From NCBI GenBank assembly GCA_005765155.1, contig VCCP01000003.1, positions 5,766,001-5,830,000 on the forward strand: a stretch of DNA of 64,000 nt, read 5' to 3'. A model generated the notes under the pieces. The model saw nothing but the letters and a program-made list of their open reading frames with translations, ran no database searches and was not told the origin of the DNA. Below are positions 1 to 13,711 of this stretch, in pieces. The position numbers and the translations under genes are program-made. Position 1 is the stretch's first letter. The number at the start of each line of letters is the position of its first letter. This stretch comes from Zelopaecilomyces penicillatus (lineage: Eukaryota; Ascomycota; Sordariomycetes; Hypocreales; Pseudodiploosporaceae).

Positions 1-2636
1 TTCGTGAATTCCCAGCCCACAAGATCTCAGAGGCATTCCGGTATATGCAACAAGGTCAGCATATGGGCAAGATCATTATTACGATGCCGGACAACATTAC
101 CAAGATCCCCTCTACGCAGATCACCCACGAGTTGAGTTTATCTAGCACGGCGACGTATCTTCTCGCCGGCGGGTTGGGAGGGCTAGGTAAGGTCGTGACC
201 TCGTGGATGGTGGAAAAGGGAGCCCGCAGCTTCGTTTTCATGTCCCGGTCTGCTGGTGCGTCTGATACGGACAAAGCCTTCCTAGCAGAGCTTGTCTCAC
301 AAGGCTGTTCTGCCGTCGCTATTGCTGGCAGTGTCGTGGTAATGGAGGACGTTGAAAGAGCTGTCGGTGCAGCACCAACACCAATCGCCGGCGTGGTCCA
401 ACTTTCCATGGCATTACGCGTAAGTGCAACTTTCTTTTCCTACCTGACACTTGACTTGTGCTTTTCATTTTTTCCCCTTCTTTTACTGACAAAAAGTCTG
501 TAGGATCTGCCCCTGTTGGAAATGACTCATGACGACTGGCACACAGTGTATGGTCCCAAGGTATCGGGAACTTGGAACTTGCACAAGGCTCTATCGGGCG
601 TGGATCTTGATTTCTTCATCCTCTCCAGTTCGCTATCGGCAGTCTTTGGCCAGTATGGACAAGCTAGCTACGCTTCTGCCAACTCGTTTTTGAACTCGTT
701 TGTTCAATTCCGGCACAGCCAAGGTCTTCCGTGCTCAGTCATTGACATAGGCGCCATGTCAGGAGTTGGTGCTGTTCATCGAGGACAACAGGAAAAGCAG
801 TTCAGCAACTTGGGCATGGTATTGTTGCATGAGCAAGCACTCATAGACGCAGTACAGCTCAGCATAATACGCTCGAAACCGCCCTCCCCTGTTGCAGCGT
901 CGGGAAGTCATCCCGCTTACACAAGCATTGGTGAATTTGCAATCGGCATGGAGTCGAGCCGGCCGATGGATGATCCAGGTAACCGACACCCAATTCGCAT
1001 CGATATTCGAATGGGCCTGGCTTGGCAATTGGCGCGTTCCAGTGGCACGACCACAGCGACCAAGAACGACGGCATCCGGCTGCTTCTAGCCCAGATTGAA
1101 TCTGACCCTGAGACTCTCAACGAGCAGAGCATATTGGAAAAGGTGACGCTTGAGATTGGACGGGCGCTATGTGGCTTTATGTTGGTGCCCGAGACAAACC
1201 TTGATAGTAACATGACACTCGATTCCATGGGCGTAGATTCTTTGGTTGGCATTGAGATTCGCAATTGGTGGAAGGGAACCCTCGGCGTGGATATCAGTGT
1301 TCTCGAAATCACAAACGCTGGCACCATTGCTCATCTTGGTCAGTTAGCCGTATCGTCACTGAAAAAGAAGCACGAAATCCATTCAGACAAAGACCAGGGT
1401 GATAAACAGCCCCAAAACGACCTCTCGGCTCAATTTGCTACACAAGTGCGCCGACTTTCCGAATATACAGACTCGTTGCCGGATTGCCCGAAAAGTCTAC
1501 CAGAGCAAGCCACAGTTCTGCTTACGGGAGCCACAGGATTCTTGGGTATCGAGATCTTGCGACAGCTTCTCCGTCACGAAGGCGTGGGGACTGTTGTTGT
1601 GCTTGTGCGGGCTGAGTCGGTGGAACGGGGTATGGATCGTATAAAAGAAACAGCCAAAACTGCTGGGTGGTGGACCTCCAAGGACGAGGCCCGAGTGGAA
1701 ATCTGGCTTGGGGATCTTTCGAAACCAAACGTAGGCCTCGAGGCAGAGAACTTACTGCGTGTCCGTGGTGCGGCTGCAGACCAGGCCAATATTGATGCCA
1801 TTGTCCACAACGGCGCCGTTGTCAGGCTCAGCGCAGACTATGAAGCACTCCGCGTAACAAATGTTCAAGCGACGGTCGATTTGCTCGCTCTAGCACTGTC
1901 ATCGCCTGCATCACCCCGGTTTGTGTTCGTCTCAGGCGGGTTGAAAATGGACATTGAAGAGCCATTTGAAGCTGTTGCGCAAGAATTATCGACACAGTTG
2001 GGTTATTCGCAAACCAAGAACATGTCGGAAAGGATTACTCTGGCCATGGCCGCTCAGATGCCTGCTGGTCAGAATCGAATCTCGGTTGTTAAGCCTGGTC
2101 TCATTGTTGGCACGGTTGATAATGGATTCACTAATACCAATGACTTGATTTGGCATGCCATCGCCGTGGTTGGCGCATTGCGGAGCTGCCCAGATATGTC
2201 TGATGAAGATCGCTGGTTATATGTTTGCAGCGTAGACGACATTACTACGAGGATTATTGACCAACTCTTCGCCACAGAAAGCAAAAGCGATTTCGTCGAC
2301 ATTACGGATGGAATGATGTTGTCTACGTTTTGGAACGAGACAGCCAATGAACTTGGACTTACGTCAGAAACCCAGTCATGGGATGCATGGATCGAGACAG
2401 CATCCAAGCAGATGGCTGATCCAAATACCATTGCGACGCTTGATGAATTGCACACGTTTAACGTCAAGGATATGCCTATTCAACAACCATTAAAGGCCCA
2501 CGATCTGCTTCGTACGCGCAAGGCCCTGCGAAGCAGCATACGGTATCTCCAAGGTACTGGCTTTATTGAGTCGCCTCAGCCAAAGCTAGTTGAGATTGTG
2601 GAAAGTAGAGTCAATGGGGTCAAGGAAGTTATATAG
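1..2636 (+). CDS. Polyketide synthase, 3' part (KR-ACP-thioester reductase)
   Basis: This is the C-terminal end of an iterative type I PKS; the 5' part (KS, AT and others) lies off the left edge. The open frame runs from base 3, and one intron at 420-503 (gtaagt...tag, phase 0) joins two exons in the same frame. Domains in order: ketoreductase with GGLGGLGK and the SSS...YASAN catalytic pattern (about 130-760); acyl carrier protein with GVDSL at about 1235-1247; reductase domain with TGATGFLG near 1527 and a GYSQTK (YxxxK) active site near 2004. A reductase at this position releases the chain with NAD(P)H as aldehyde or alcohol. Stop TAG at 2634-2636. Whether it is highly reducing cannot be told, since DH and ER regions are not in view. 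Confidence 0.93.
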
Positions 2637-3762
2637 ATGGGAGAAGATGCAGACGGGTACACACAGCGGAGGCTGCATATATTAATAGATGCCATGACGA
2701 ATTAGAATAAACGAAATCATTATTGTTGTGGCCTTTAATCCGATAACATTGCCGAATCCGCGTGAATGTGGCGATGCTTAATGCGACAGAGAGGGTAGCC
2801 CTACTAATGATGTGTTAAAATTTCGGGCATAGAACAATATACAGTAATAGAGCTTTTATATCCGTCGCACTTAGATTAAGAGTTGATGATGCGATTCATC
2901 ATCTTTCCACATAAAAGGAGATGCTGTCCAGTACATACAAATACACCGCCATATCTATAACAGAGCCCGGAACCATGAAAGAATGTGATTTGGTCAAAAA
3001 AGAACAAGCCCAATCACTTTGTATAAGGAAGGAAAAAATACAAAGCGATCAAAAGCGGAAGAAAAATAAAACAGGAACGCCAAGGCCGATCGAAGGGGAG
3101 TTTGAATGGCGACAAGGTACATGATACAGGAGAAATACTTTGACAGATGGAAGTTTCTTCCAGCAATAGAGGCACCAGCTTGGGTTCCATTTTAAGAGTG
3201 CCATCAAGGTTCGATTTGTTGGTTGATGAACCTTGGTTATAAAAGTAGGCCGTACCCTGTGGGGTGATGAGCGTTGGGTTTCTCTTGTAAGCTTTCTGTG
3301 GCTGCGGGCTATGAGTTGAAGCAGTGTTCTTCACGGCATCCATTGATGCAGTTGATCGTAAAGACAGCATAAGATCTGGATCTGTTGTAAAAGTTTGGGT
3401 ATGGTTTACGAAAGATGCTGAATTGTAGTAGATGACAGGAGGTGAGACATAACGGATCGCATGGGTTTGTGGTGATGGTGTATGTTGAGTTGGATCTGAG
3501 GGTGTAGGCCGGAGTCAAATTGGTAAGAAAGGTATCTTTGCTGGTACATAAAGGCAGTATTGTGAGATGAGAATAATGATTGAGTAGAGACTCCGTTAGA
3601 GTTGAGATACTGGTGATTGACGATAACTAATAAGATAGCGGTAGGGAATTTCCTTTTTCAGGCAGATACTGTCTTTTAAGCAGTCTTAGAATCGATGTAT
3701 CCGAAGTAGACAATGTAAAAACAGTAGTAGATGGTGGGAGACGAGGTAGGGTAGTGAGAGTA
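2637..3762. other. Intergenic, PKS to ankyrin pseudogene (tail to tail)
   Basis: About 1.1 kb between the PKS stop and the 3' end of the ankyrin gene on the other strand. Short open frames occur on both strands (for example 3014-3370 minus), but none has a recognisable domain or convincing splice structure. It probably holds the two 3' untranslated regions. Confidence 0.5.
2706..2711 (+). terminator. Possible polyadenylation signal of the PKS gene
   Basis: An AATAAA hexamer lies 70 bases after the PKS stop codon in an AT-rich trailer. Motif only; no cleavage site is visible. Confidence 0.3.
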
Positions 3763-6700
3763 TCATTCGAGATATGCCACAATGGCTTCATGCTTCATCT
3801 GAACAGCCACATCTAGCAGTGTTTGCCCCTTGTCGTTCTTCGTCTTCTTGTCAGCGCCCTCTTCGACCAGATATCGCACAATGGCTTCATTCCCGTCCCA
3901 ACAGGCCAGATGCAGCGGCCTTGCCCCCTTTCTACTCTTGGCCTCCTTATCTACGCCTTTCTCAATGAGATAGCGTGTGATAGCCTCATGCCCGTTATGG
4001 ACAGCCAGATGCAGCGGCGTATAATCAATCAGACCCCTAGCCTCCTTATCAGCACCTCCCTTTTCGATGAGATATCGCATAGCGGCCTCATACCCGCTCT
4101 CAGCCGCCAGATGCAGCGGTGTCCGCCCATCTCTATCCTTGGCCTCTTTATTCGCGCCTGCTTCGGCAAGACGCCTCACAATAACCTCGTGCCCGCTCTC
4201 GGCAGCCAGATGTAACGGCGTCCGCCCACCACGGTCCTTGGTCTTCTTGTCCGCGCCCCTACCTGCCAAAAGATATTCAATTACAGCATCTCTTCCTGCT
4301 ATCGCCGATAGATGCAAAACAGTCCTGCCATTCATGTCTCGTATCTTTTTGTTCACATCTTCCCATAGATGCTTGACAATGTTCTTGTGCCCCATAAATG
4401 CGGCCTTGTGCAAGGGTGTTTGGCCTGACGAGTCGAGAGCATCCAGCGTTGCCCCTGCTTCAACTAATGACTGAACTACCTCGAGATGGCCACTCTCTGC
4501 TGCACAGTGTATTGGGGTCACTCCATCTCTTCCTTGCACATCAAGCCCTGCGCCTCGTCGGAGGAGCTCTTGTACAATTATATTGTCGCCACGTTTACAG
4601 GCGTAATGTAACGGAGTCCAGTCAACAAGATCGCGAACATTTATATCTGGTTCAAATTCAAGCAGCTTCTCAATGAACTCTCCACTTCCCGTCGCTGCAG
4701 CATAATGCAGAGGCGACCAGTCGTGAATATCTCTCTGGTTTACATCCGCCATGCTCACAAGTTCTACCACTATATCATAGGGACGTTTGTCTCGATAGTT
4801 GAGATGGACCGTTCTGGAATCCAACCTGAATGGAAAATCTGAACTTTCGGCAAGGCCACACCGGGCTTCCTGCACGGCGATGCATGTCCACCCCCGATCC
4901 TGTGCCTCATAGTGTGCAAAAAGGCTCGACAAGACTGCCCGGCCAATGTATTCTCTGCTAGCGGCATGTAGCTCTTCTTCTAGGCTCGATGTTACTTCTC
5001 TCAATGCCTCGATATCTACCTCGTCGTATTTCTGAATCTCTCTCAAGTGGACAGCGCCAGTGGTTGTCCTCAGATGCTCTAGTAATATAGCGATAGCCTT
5101 CGTAGTAAAATAACTATCTTGCGGAAATGTCTTGGCCAACCTAAAGAGCCACAGGTATATATCACCCGCTGCTCCCAACGTTGCAGCCGCTCATGTTGCT
5201 CGGCTTGTTGCCGCGCTAATTCGAAGATTTTATCATTTTCGGGGAAGCTTCATCTCCGCACTCAGTGGTGGAATAATGCTCAGAAAGATTTGATCAAGAC
5301 TACCTAGTCCGGTATTGCAAATGTCCTTGGCCATTTTGGATAGCTGGTCATTCCGTAGTGTGAATGATCTCCAGGCATTGATACCACTAGAATTTTCGGG
5401 CGGTATATCAGCGCCGCCTTTGATGGGAGTTTTCAATGTCTCCGCTACAGCCCACATGAAGGCTGTGAACATATCCTGGGCATATAGTAGGGCGTTTGAA
5501 ACATATGACTTTGTTGCCAAAAGAATAACTTTCACCTCTTCCTCGGAATCCTCATCGTCGCCTGTCTCGAAGCTGAGTTTTGGTAAATCCCAGCTGGTAT
5601 ATTGGGTTCGGAGTGAAGTGTTCGTTGCATCGATATTGTCGGCCTCATTGCCAACAATCTTGCAGTTTGGTATTTCCATCACATCATGTATATCCTCGTC
5701 ACCCATTGCTTCATCTTTATTTACCCCATTCTGATCATTTTTCTTGACTCTTATGACTCTTGCTGCATCACTAGGTACCCACCACTGAAGATCTCGATGA
5801 AGGCCCGGTGTGTCCAGGCCCAGTAATCGCAGATTGCTTTTTGTATCGGATACCAACGGTACCTTTCTATTTTGTGCTTGCAGAGATTCGTCAGACTGAG
5901 ATTCGTCAGGCTGGTCTTCGCTAGTAGAAAATAACCACAATGATAGCGCCGCCTCAATCTCCCCAGTGTCTGCTTTCCATTTCCCATTCTTCTGTCGCGT
6001 CAGCTTGAACTTGACAGGTTGGTTAGCAGTCTCAGCATGATGAACCTGGAGTGTCCATATATAATCGCCCGTATGGGAAGAGCCGATAAGAGCATCCATT
6101 GTGATCTCGATTGCTCTTGCAAGGGAAACCGCCTCTGTGGATGCAGGCCCATGCCAGCCAGCCAGTTCTTCAAGGCCTTTTCTTATCATCATTACTTCGT
6201 GTGCCTTAGAGACTTTCGTCAAAGTCTTCTCCTCTTTTTCTACCTCCTGTAGCTCTTTATATATGGTGGAACTTCCGCCAGTTATGATCCTCCAGTCCTT
6301 GACCACTTCTGCATGAGGCTTGGAAGTATTCCATGGCGCGTTATCAGGATCTCCCAGTGTCATTGCAAACCACTCAAGCTCAAATCCTGAAGTGAGTTGT
6401 ATGGATTGGGGAGGTGTCGCAAGCCCACGACGAACTAAGGCCCTGACAACAGTCATCGTGAGAACGGAGCCTAGTTGCACGACTGATGCGGACCAATGCA
6501 TTCCTCTTAGACCGGAAAATTGCACGATAAACCCAGCAACGCTGATGAGTACGCTGATAATAGTCTTTGTCTGAAGCACAGTCGCCGAAGTTACTGTTCC
6601 CGTTCTATCCGCTCGACTCGATGTCATAATGACAGGTCGGTCATCTTCAGCAAATATTGCAAATGACTTAAAAACTTGGTCGCTCACTGTCTTGGTTTTC

Positions 6701-7960
6701 TGGAGCCAGAACATTCGGGCCTTTTTCCCTGGAACTGGTAGATGCCTTGTCTCGCTTGTGCTGCTCTCCACAACATGGGAACATAGCAGCATGCCCGTAA
6801 CCAAGACAACTGTCCCAACTACCGAACAAGGAAACGCATATTTATCAATCAAATGTCCGTTCTTTCGAACTTGCGTCTGTTGTAATATGTAGCAAACCAG
6901 AAATACGCAAGAAGCCCGAGATGAAGGAGAACCGCAAAGACTGCGGCCAAGCGTAGTTCTAACTTGCTAACCCGATTGTGGGAATTGAGCGAAATGTTGG
7001 GTGCAGGTTCGCGCGTGTTCCGTATAATTACAATATCCAACGATCTCTCGTCTTTCGATACTGAACTTTATTAGTACTGATCAAATGAAGAGGAACTGCG
7101 GAACTGACCAGTCTTATCCGGATTTTTGTTACACCCCATGGCCTCCAGGTCGCTCTTGCTCTGGTTTTCTATGCCAATTTTCATCAGTATCTGCAAAATT
7201 GAGTAAAAAGAAGTGAGTTAGTAGGTTACGAACCAATTCTTCTTAGATACTCTTTCTTTCCAAACGTTTCATGATTGCTAGTCCATTTGTTTGAATTGTC
7301 TTTTCTGCCATTCCTCTGTAAGTGTTTAGCTACACATGACTTGGATGGGGTCACCGACCGATCTTTTCTAGATTTTTACCAGCGTCTTCGTCGAGAGAGA
7401 TTGTTTGTACAATTGCGCTGCCACCTACATTATTGCTTAGATTTCCATTTACGTTGCCATTCATGTTGCCGTTTGCGTTGTTGACATTTTTGTTGCCATT
7501 TCTCCTCCTCGTTTTGCTGCCATCTTGACTCTCTGAAGCAGGAAGTATACATATAAACTCCGAGATCGACGCCGACCCCGTACATCTCACCACCTCTTGG
7601 CCATTCCAGAGCTCACAGACTTCATTTGACGTGGATGACATCAATTCTGCCTCGGCAACTGCGAGATTCTCCCTGGCTCTTCCAATAATAGCTTTGAGCC
7701 ATGAAGGACCTCCAACTCTGATAGCGCCGATAATCACGGTAGTTATGCCCAGAGGAACCATGGCCAGGATGATAAACTAATGCAGTGTATCGTGAGACTT
7801 GCAGTGCTAGATCTGTGAACAGGTTGTTGGGAAAGTCATCTCCAGCATCAGCGGTGACGCATTTTGTGCATCCTACGGCAACGAAGAGGGCAAGCTTCCA
7901 AATAGCCAACATCCTGCTAGTAAATAGATTGATGGTGTGGGACATATTGATCAAATGGAG
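3763..7960 (-). pseudogene. Ankyrin-repeat membrane protein, broken frame
   Basis: Remains of a long fungal ankyrin protein. The 5' part (7954-7351) carries a stretch beginning PLGITTVIIGAIRVGGPSWL, which I recognise as conserved in this family. A short exon probably lies near 7195-7110, then a membrane region (7040-6850), a 539-codon middle part (6852-5233) and a C-terminal block (5178-3763) with about nine ankyrin repeats (TPLHLAAESG type). Several frame breaks separate these parts. Near 6860 the membrane segment changes frame. Near 5240 one extra C ends the frame with TGA. About 60 bases later, near 5190, a compensating change restores the ankyrin frame, and the sequence between still reads as a helix rich in Q, E and R in the shifted frame. 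Near 7780 about 20 conserved residues are missing. Sequencing indels could explain the single-base breaks, but not the missing block. Role unknown; such genes are common beside fungal clusters. Confidence 0.7.
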
Positions 7961-7969
7961 GAGGTAGAG

Positions 7970-10112
7970 GCGATGGTTAGTCTGGCGATTGTCGCGTTGT
8001 AGTGCTTGGATATGGACAGCAGATATGGTGGCATCTATTTCTTCTTTCGATGTTATACCATCCGATGAAGTGCTCTCAGGCAGTGAGTGCTTTTTGGGTT
8101 CATTGGAAATTTGAGTCTACGGAGGCTGGGACATGGTAAGTAACATGCACGTCCAATTGGCAATGTCAAAACCCTCTACCATGCTTGTATTTCTCTCAAC
8201 TGAGGTACTTTAGCTAGCTGATGCACTGATATCACACCATCTTACAAAACGAGAATGCAATGCGACCCAGTAGCTGGTGAGACCAGCCTCAGGTATCAAT
8301 GAAGCGTTTATAAAACTATACCTCATAGATCTTCGATAAAGAGGGAGCAGACAGATTGTTTCAACGTAATTGTAACAAGCAAAGACTGAAATCAATTCAA
8401 TATATTTTTATTCAATATTCTATGTCTAGTTTGCCAAAGCTGACGCAGCTAGGTCACGAGTAGAACAGATTTTCCAGCAGTTTCACCATGTAGATAGTGC
8501 TGATCTTCAGGCAGCAATGAGAATAACCGCGCCTGCCCAACAGTCAAGATCATGCTGTGTGTTACACAAATTGAGAGTGGGGAGTACATTATGTTCCACA
8601 AGCGATACCACCTCGGTCTTGCAGTCTTGTTTGCCATTAGTAATTCCGTTACTTACTCTTTGACCAACCAGCATCCGACTGAGCGAATGCATCACTTCAA
8701 TATATATAAAGTATATCTGCTAGTTTATACTTTTTTTCCCTCCATAGTTACTCCAATGCGTTGATATCAAGTCAAATCTAGATAGATATACAGCACTGGT
8801 AGAGATCAATCATACGATGAAGTATTCAGCCACAGATATGCCAGTCAACTCAGGTAAGAGCATATACTGGTACCAACCCAGTAGTGAATTCAACGCCCAA
8901 AACTATCGACAAAATAGCCCTTTGAGCAGCGAATCAGATCGAAAAGGTGAAATCTGCTGCACGTCAAGATGCATCATGCATTACTCACCCGCTGTCAACC
9001 ACTATGTACGATTGAGCTGTGAATCTGAGCTTAGCGCGTGAGATCTCTCTGCTGTATGTGACGCAATTTATCTTTCTGGGCGACTCTAAGATCGAATTCT
9101 GAGGCGCCCACAACTGCATGCCATGGACGACCGTACTCTGATTTTCGTCGATCTTCTTGCTATAATTTTTATCCGGTCTTTTCATTTCTTGATCTACTAC
9201 CATCATCCGCTACACAATATCGTAACCACTTTAATATATAGATTTAAATTGTCGTTTTGCTTCTCTTGCCTGATTAATGGAGATTCACAACCATGACAAT
9301 TTTATATTAAATAGACGTGGCAATAGTATAAATAGCAATCACTTGGAAATCAAGACTGTTAAAAACATAAACTTGTATTGGTAATTCTGTTAATAGTGAG
9401 GTGGGACTTATAAGATGTACAAATCTGTCTTGACTGAAGCAGCCGCTTAGTACAGAACCTTTGTAGATGTTTGTTTATCTCTTGGTGTTTTGACACACTA
9501 CTATTTAGTTTCTCTATAAGTATTTAATTCGCAAGCTGATTAGGACCTTGATAAATAATTTGTTTCGTTATCGCCAATGCTATTTTGATCCTGAGGTGGT
9601 TCTGTAACTGACTTCGTTAATTGAGATTCCGTTCTTATGAGTTCACCCTACCCTATAGGTCGTGTTGCTCTAATCCGGCGAACTGTAATTTTTTTTGGAA
9701 GAAAAAGTACCCCAGTGCTTTTTAGGCAATGCTGACGCTTCAAAATTTGCCCATTGATTTCGCCATAATGAAATGGTTATGTTCTTCCTTGTAGTCATGG
9801 ACTCTGTGACTTACAGAAACTCTTGATGCGATGTTCAAACAGCCAAAGCTCACTTTTGTGACTAATCCAGAACATGCTGCCCAACCAGAGCCCGGCATAA
9901 CTTTATGCACAAGCATACAAGAACGAAACATTGTGTTCCAACAAAACGGAACTGCAATGCTACAACGAGAAAGATGATACCAATACAGCTCTGATGTCTG
10001 CCTTACCTGCCTTTGCTGCAAACGTTTGTACCTTGTCGTTGTCTTGACTTGTACCTCCACACCAACCAACCCTTACCGATTTCTATCCTACCACTTCGAC
10101 CACACAACCAAC
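7970..10112. other. AT-rich intergenic region
   Basis: About 2.1 kb without a supportable gene. The part 9240-9720 is strongly AT-rich, with many TATA-like tracts, and open frames are short and unrelated to known domains. It includes the upstream region of the MFS gene that starts at 10113. Confidence 0.5.
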
Positions 10113-11813
10113 ATGTCCGATGTAGAGCTGCGCAGTCTGAGTGAAGACTCAGAAGACGCACCACTCATCTCCCTCGATGAGATAGAGCAGCCAGAAGACA
10201 AGTCAATTCCCAGACCGTCTTCCCTCTGGAAAAATGGCCCTCTGCGCACACTGGGATTGGCACTTCTCGTCTCAACGTTGTACGTTTTCAACGACATCGC
10301 GAAGTACGTGGCCTCTCTGCGGCTGATCAGCCAGGGAATCTGCCGCGAATATTACCTGGAAAACGACCCGGCTGCTATCAACAATGGGAAAAACATCACC
10401 GAGGAGATATGCGCCTCTCCTATCATTCAACAGCGAGTAGCCCGCATCAGTGGGTATATGCTATCGTTGGATGCCTTTTTGGCTTTTCTTCTCACCATTC
10501 CATATGGCTTAATGCTGGACCGCCTGAGCGAGCCGTTACTAGCTAGCATGAATATTGTGGGATTTCTCCTGTCAAGCGCATGGTTGGCTACGATATGCTT
10601 CAATTGGGTCATATTTCCTACCTGGATGGTGATTCTTGCCCCATTTTTCAGTATCATTGGTGGCGGATCAGCCGTGTTCGACTCTGTCATCTCTGTCATA
10701 GTGGCGAGGAATGTCTCCAACGACCAACTGTGAGTATTTTCCTGGGAAAACAGAGCAAGCAGCCTTTGGAGATGCTGATTACGATTTAGGTCCTTGTGTT
10801 TTAGCATTTTTTTAGCTGCAGGGCTGTTCACTCAGATTATCTGCCTCTCAATCACCAGCTCGCTTCTGGAGAGTGGAAAGCTGTTCACTCCCTTGATGCT
10901 CACATTCCCCGTTGGCCTTGCCTCGCTGATCACACTGTCTCTCATGCGCCCGAGTGGCCAAGCGCATGGGATCCGCACAGGCATGGGCCGGATCAATTAC
11001 ATCACTCTTCGAATCGAGATCAGATCTACGCTGGCGGCTCTGGCTCAGCTCGTGTCTAATCCACAAGGCCTTGGTCTGCTCGTCGCGGTCCCACTTGCAA
11101 AGATAGCTGATTCTACTGCTGAGGTTGCTCTTCTCTATGTTCAGAAAAAGTTTGACACCTCGTTTGCTTATGTTAGTGTTCTCCTCTTTCCAATTGTATC
11201 ATCTATCCAAGAGAGACTGCTTCTATAATTGCTTACAGTTACTAGGCAAGCCGGGTTTTGACCCTTCAAACAGTCGAAGGCCTGATCTTGCTAGTGGCGA
11301 TCCTGCCCCTGGTCAAACATGTGCTCCAAACACGACTTCGCATCCCCTCGGGCCGGGTTGACTTGTCCATTACTCGCGTTGGGTTTTTATGCATGGTTGC
11401 GGGTTGTCTCATTATGGGCGTCTCCCAAGTGTGGGCCGCCTACATTTCAGGTATCTATTCTCGTTGCTTTTTCCTTTCAGTGTCTTACCAATACATTACG
11501 CGAGCTGATCGCCTGTTGCCCAGGTCTTGTCATTCTTACCCTCGGTTGGGGAACGGGCCCGGCACTCAGATCTGTCCTGACGGACATGGCGAATCCAGAG
11601 AAAATAGCCGCCCTCTACACTGTGATTGCGCTGGGCGAGAGCATGGGGTTCGCAGTCGGCGCCTTGATACTCAATCGGAGCTACGCATTCGCCATCGGCT
11701 GGGACAATCGACGCTATTTGGGACTTCCCTTCCTCGTTGCGACCTTTTGCCTTCTCCTCGGCGGCGTAGGATCCTTACTGGGCAAGTGTTGTGGTCGAAG
11801 TCGCCTTGGTTAA
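10113..11813 (+). CDS. MFS transporter, four exons
   Basis: Membrane transporter of 497 residues, probably exporting a cluster product or related small molecule. Exons: 10113-10729, 10790-11171, 11246-11450, 11524-11813; introns of 60, 74 and 73 bases, all GT...AG with consistent phases (2, 0, 1). I chose the ATG at 10113 because the upstream in-frame stretch has no earlier ATG. The N-terminus is acidic and cytosolic (rich in S, E, D), followed by TM1 and a loop with an ICREYY motif and an N-glycosylation-like NGKNIT. About 12 hydrophobic segments follow, with a large central loop near residues 290-320. It resembles the fungal MFS subgroup distantly similar to folate carriers, but the substrate cannot be inferred. 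It converges on the next MFS gene. Confidence 0.85.
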
Positions 11814-12048
11814 AGAATAGCACAATGTTTATGGTTTCAATGCTCTAGATATTATAGATCGAACATACAGGTATTTACTGGAGACTTAATTGCTACACAC
11901 CTTTGAGCATCCTCCTCATTACTCGAGTGGCGCACACCATCTAACTCTATCGAAACCTTTGCCGATGATCATCGCATTTTTCATAGTCGCTCGCTCTATA
12001 TAAAAATACCACATCTTCTCGTCAATGCTATGGCATCAAATCCATCAA

Positions 12049-13711
12049 TCATCGAGTTAGCACCCACATTGCCACACCAGTAACCACATTGATTGTTCCT
12101 AACACAAACGTCATGGTGCCCCAGCCAGCAATACTTCGCACATAACCTCCAACGAATGGTCCCATAAGAGCGCCAGCTGCAAATGCCGAGTTGACCAGTC
12201 CGTAGGCCAGTGCGACGGCGCCTCCCTTTCCAAATGAACCTGGCGACTCTTTCTCTTTGTCTTCTAGTGCTTCATCAATGCTCAACAAGATGGGCGATAT
12301 GACGAATGACAGAGACAGACCCAGCAGCAGGAGAAGGCTACAGAGCCAGACCTTTTGGGCGAACGAGTCTTGCGTTACAATACGAAGGCTGAAGAAGGCC
12401 GCTGCGGCACCGATAAACGCGATACTTACAATGTACCGGCGCGACTTGGGATACTTATCGCATATGCTTCCCACAATAGGGTCAAACACCTGGGTTATGG
12501 AAATGGGGAGGAAGATGAGGCCCTGACCAAGCTGGTGCCAGCCAAACGTATCCCTTACGAAGAGAGGAAGCGAGCTATCAAAGGAAGTAAATGCGATGGA
12601 GACAATGAAGTAGGACCAGAGTCCAAGCAGAATCTTAGGAATGGAGAGGAGCACGATGATTGCAGCTCTTTGCGGTTTGGATGTATGCTCTTCGCCCGTT
12701 TCTTCATTGGAGGCGATTCCTGTGGCTCCGTAGCTTGGCGTATCTTCCTGTGTGGGAGAGCACAACAGCGGCTCGGCAGAACCGTCATCGGGAGCATCCA
12801 GCCATGGACCCGCATGTTTCCTCTCAATCATGGCCAGCCGAAGAACGGTGTCAATGGCGATCAAGACAAAGACGGATCCAAAGACGGAATGGTACCCGCC
12901 CGCCTCATAGATGATGCCTCCCAACAGAGGGCCCGACGTCGTGCCGACCATCATTCCCATTGACATGTATCCAAGAGTCTCCCCTAGGCGATCTTTGTCA
13001 ATGGTGTCAACGAGAAGCGCAAGGCCGACGGTCGAGGTCACGGCGGCAGATACACCTTGGAGCAGTCGCCCGAGGGCCCAGAGTGTTAATGAGTCACCCA
13101 CGTATAGCAGACCAGCCGACACGAGGAGAGCTGGAAGACCGGCCAGGAGAGGCATGCGACGCGATTCAACACGGTCAGCTATGTATCCGGCGACAGCTGT
13201 GATTGCTTGTTAGCTGGCGCAATAAACAAAACAAGGGAGGTGTGAATTCTGTGCACATACGACTTGTAAATAACCAGGCGAACGCGTCTAGTGCCATGAG
13301 AATGGACACCCATTTCTGTACTGTAAGTTTAGAACCCGGTTAGCATCATCTAAATCGCAGCTGACTCTCTGCTAGACACACTTCCCGTTTTCATAGGAAG
13401 CCCTTCACTCACAGTCCTTTTCCGGTATGCCAATTCGCCGCTCTAATGCTGTCGGCGTGACAGGCACAACCTGGGGAGTAATGGTAAGCGATTGCTAAGC
13501 TCAACACATTCCTGCAAACTCACTAGTCCATAGAGAAAACTGTCCTGCATACACCGAGTTAGCAGTTTGATCACTTCATGCTCCGCTAATGACTTGAGGT
13601 ATGTATTACCGTAAAAGCAGCCAGAGTGACGACGGTAGCGATGAACCCCTTTGACGCCCGCAACTTGCCATATCTAGGCATTTGCGATGATGGATCGTCG
13701 AAATCCGCCAT
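12049..13711 (-). CDS. MFS transporter (DHA1-like), five exons with a 21-base microexon
   Basis: Membrane transporter of 462 residues. Exons on the minus strand: 13711-13610, 13544-13524, 13470-13413, 13320-13261, 13196-12049; every junction is GT...AG and the phases add up. Start ATG at 13711 gives MADFDDPS. The 7-codon microexon encodes DSFLYGL, which completes TM1 and joins to VVPVTP in the next exon, as expected for DHA1 drug:H+ antiporters. Motif A (GYIADRVESRRMP) follows in exon 5, and motif C (GTTSGPLLGGIIYE) is present. The central cytosolic loop is acidic. It resembles fungal members related to vesicular amine transporters. Likely export of a cluster metabolite; the substrate is unknown. 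The ends of the two MFS genes are 235 bases apart, tail to tail. Confidence 0.88.

Noticed and set aside
10026..10112. Earlier start for the first MFS gene
   Set aside because: The extension begins with a non-ATG codon and is not MFS-like; the ATG at 10113 gives a typical acidic N-terminus.
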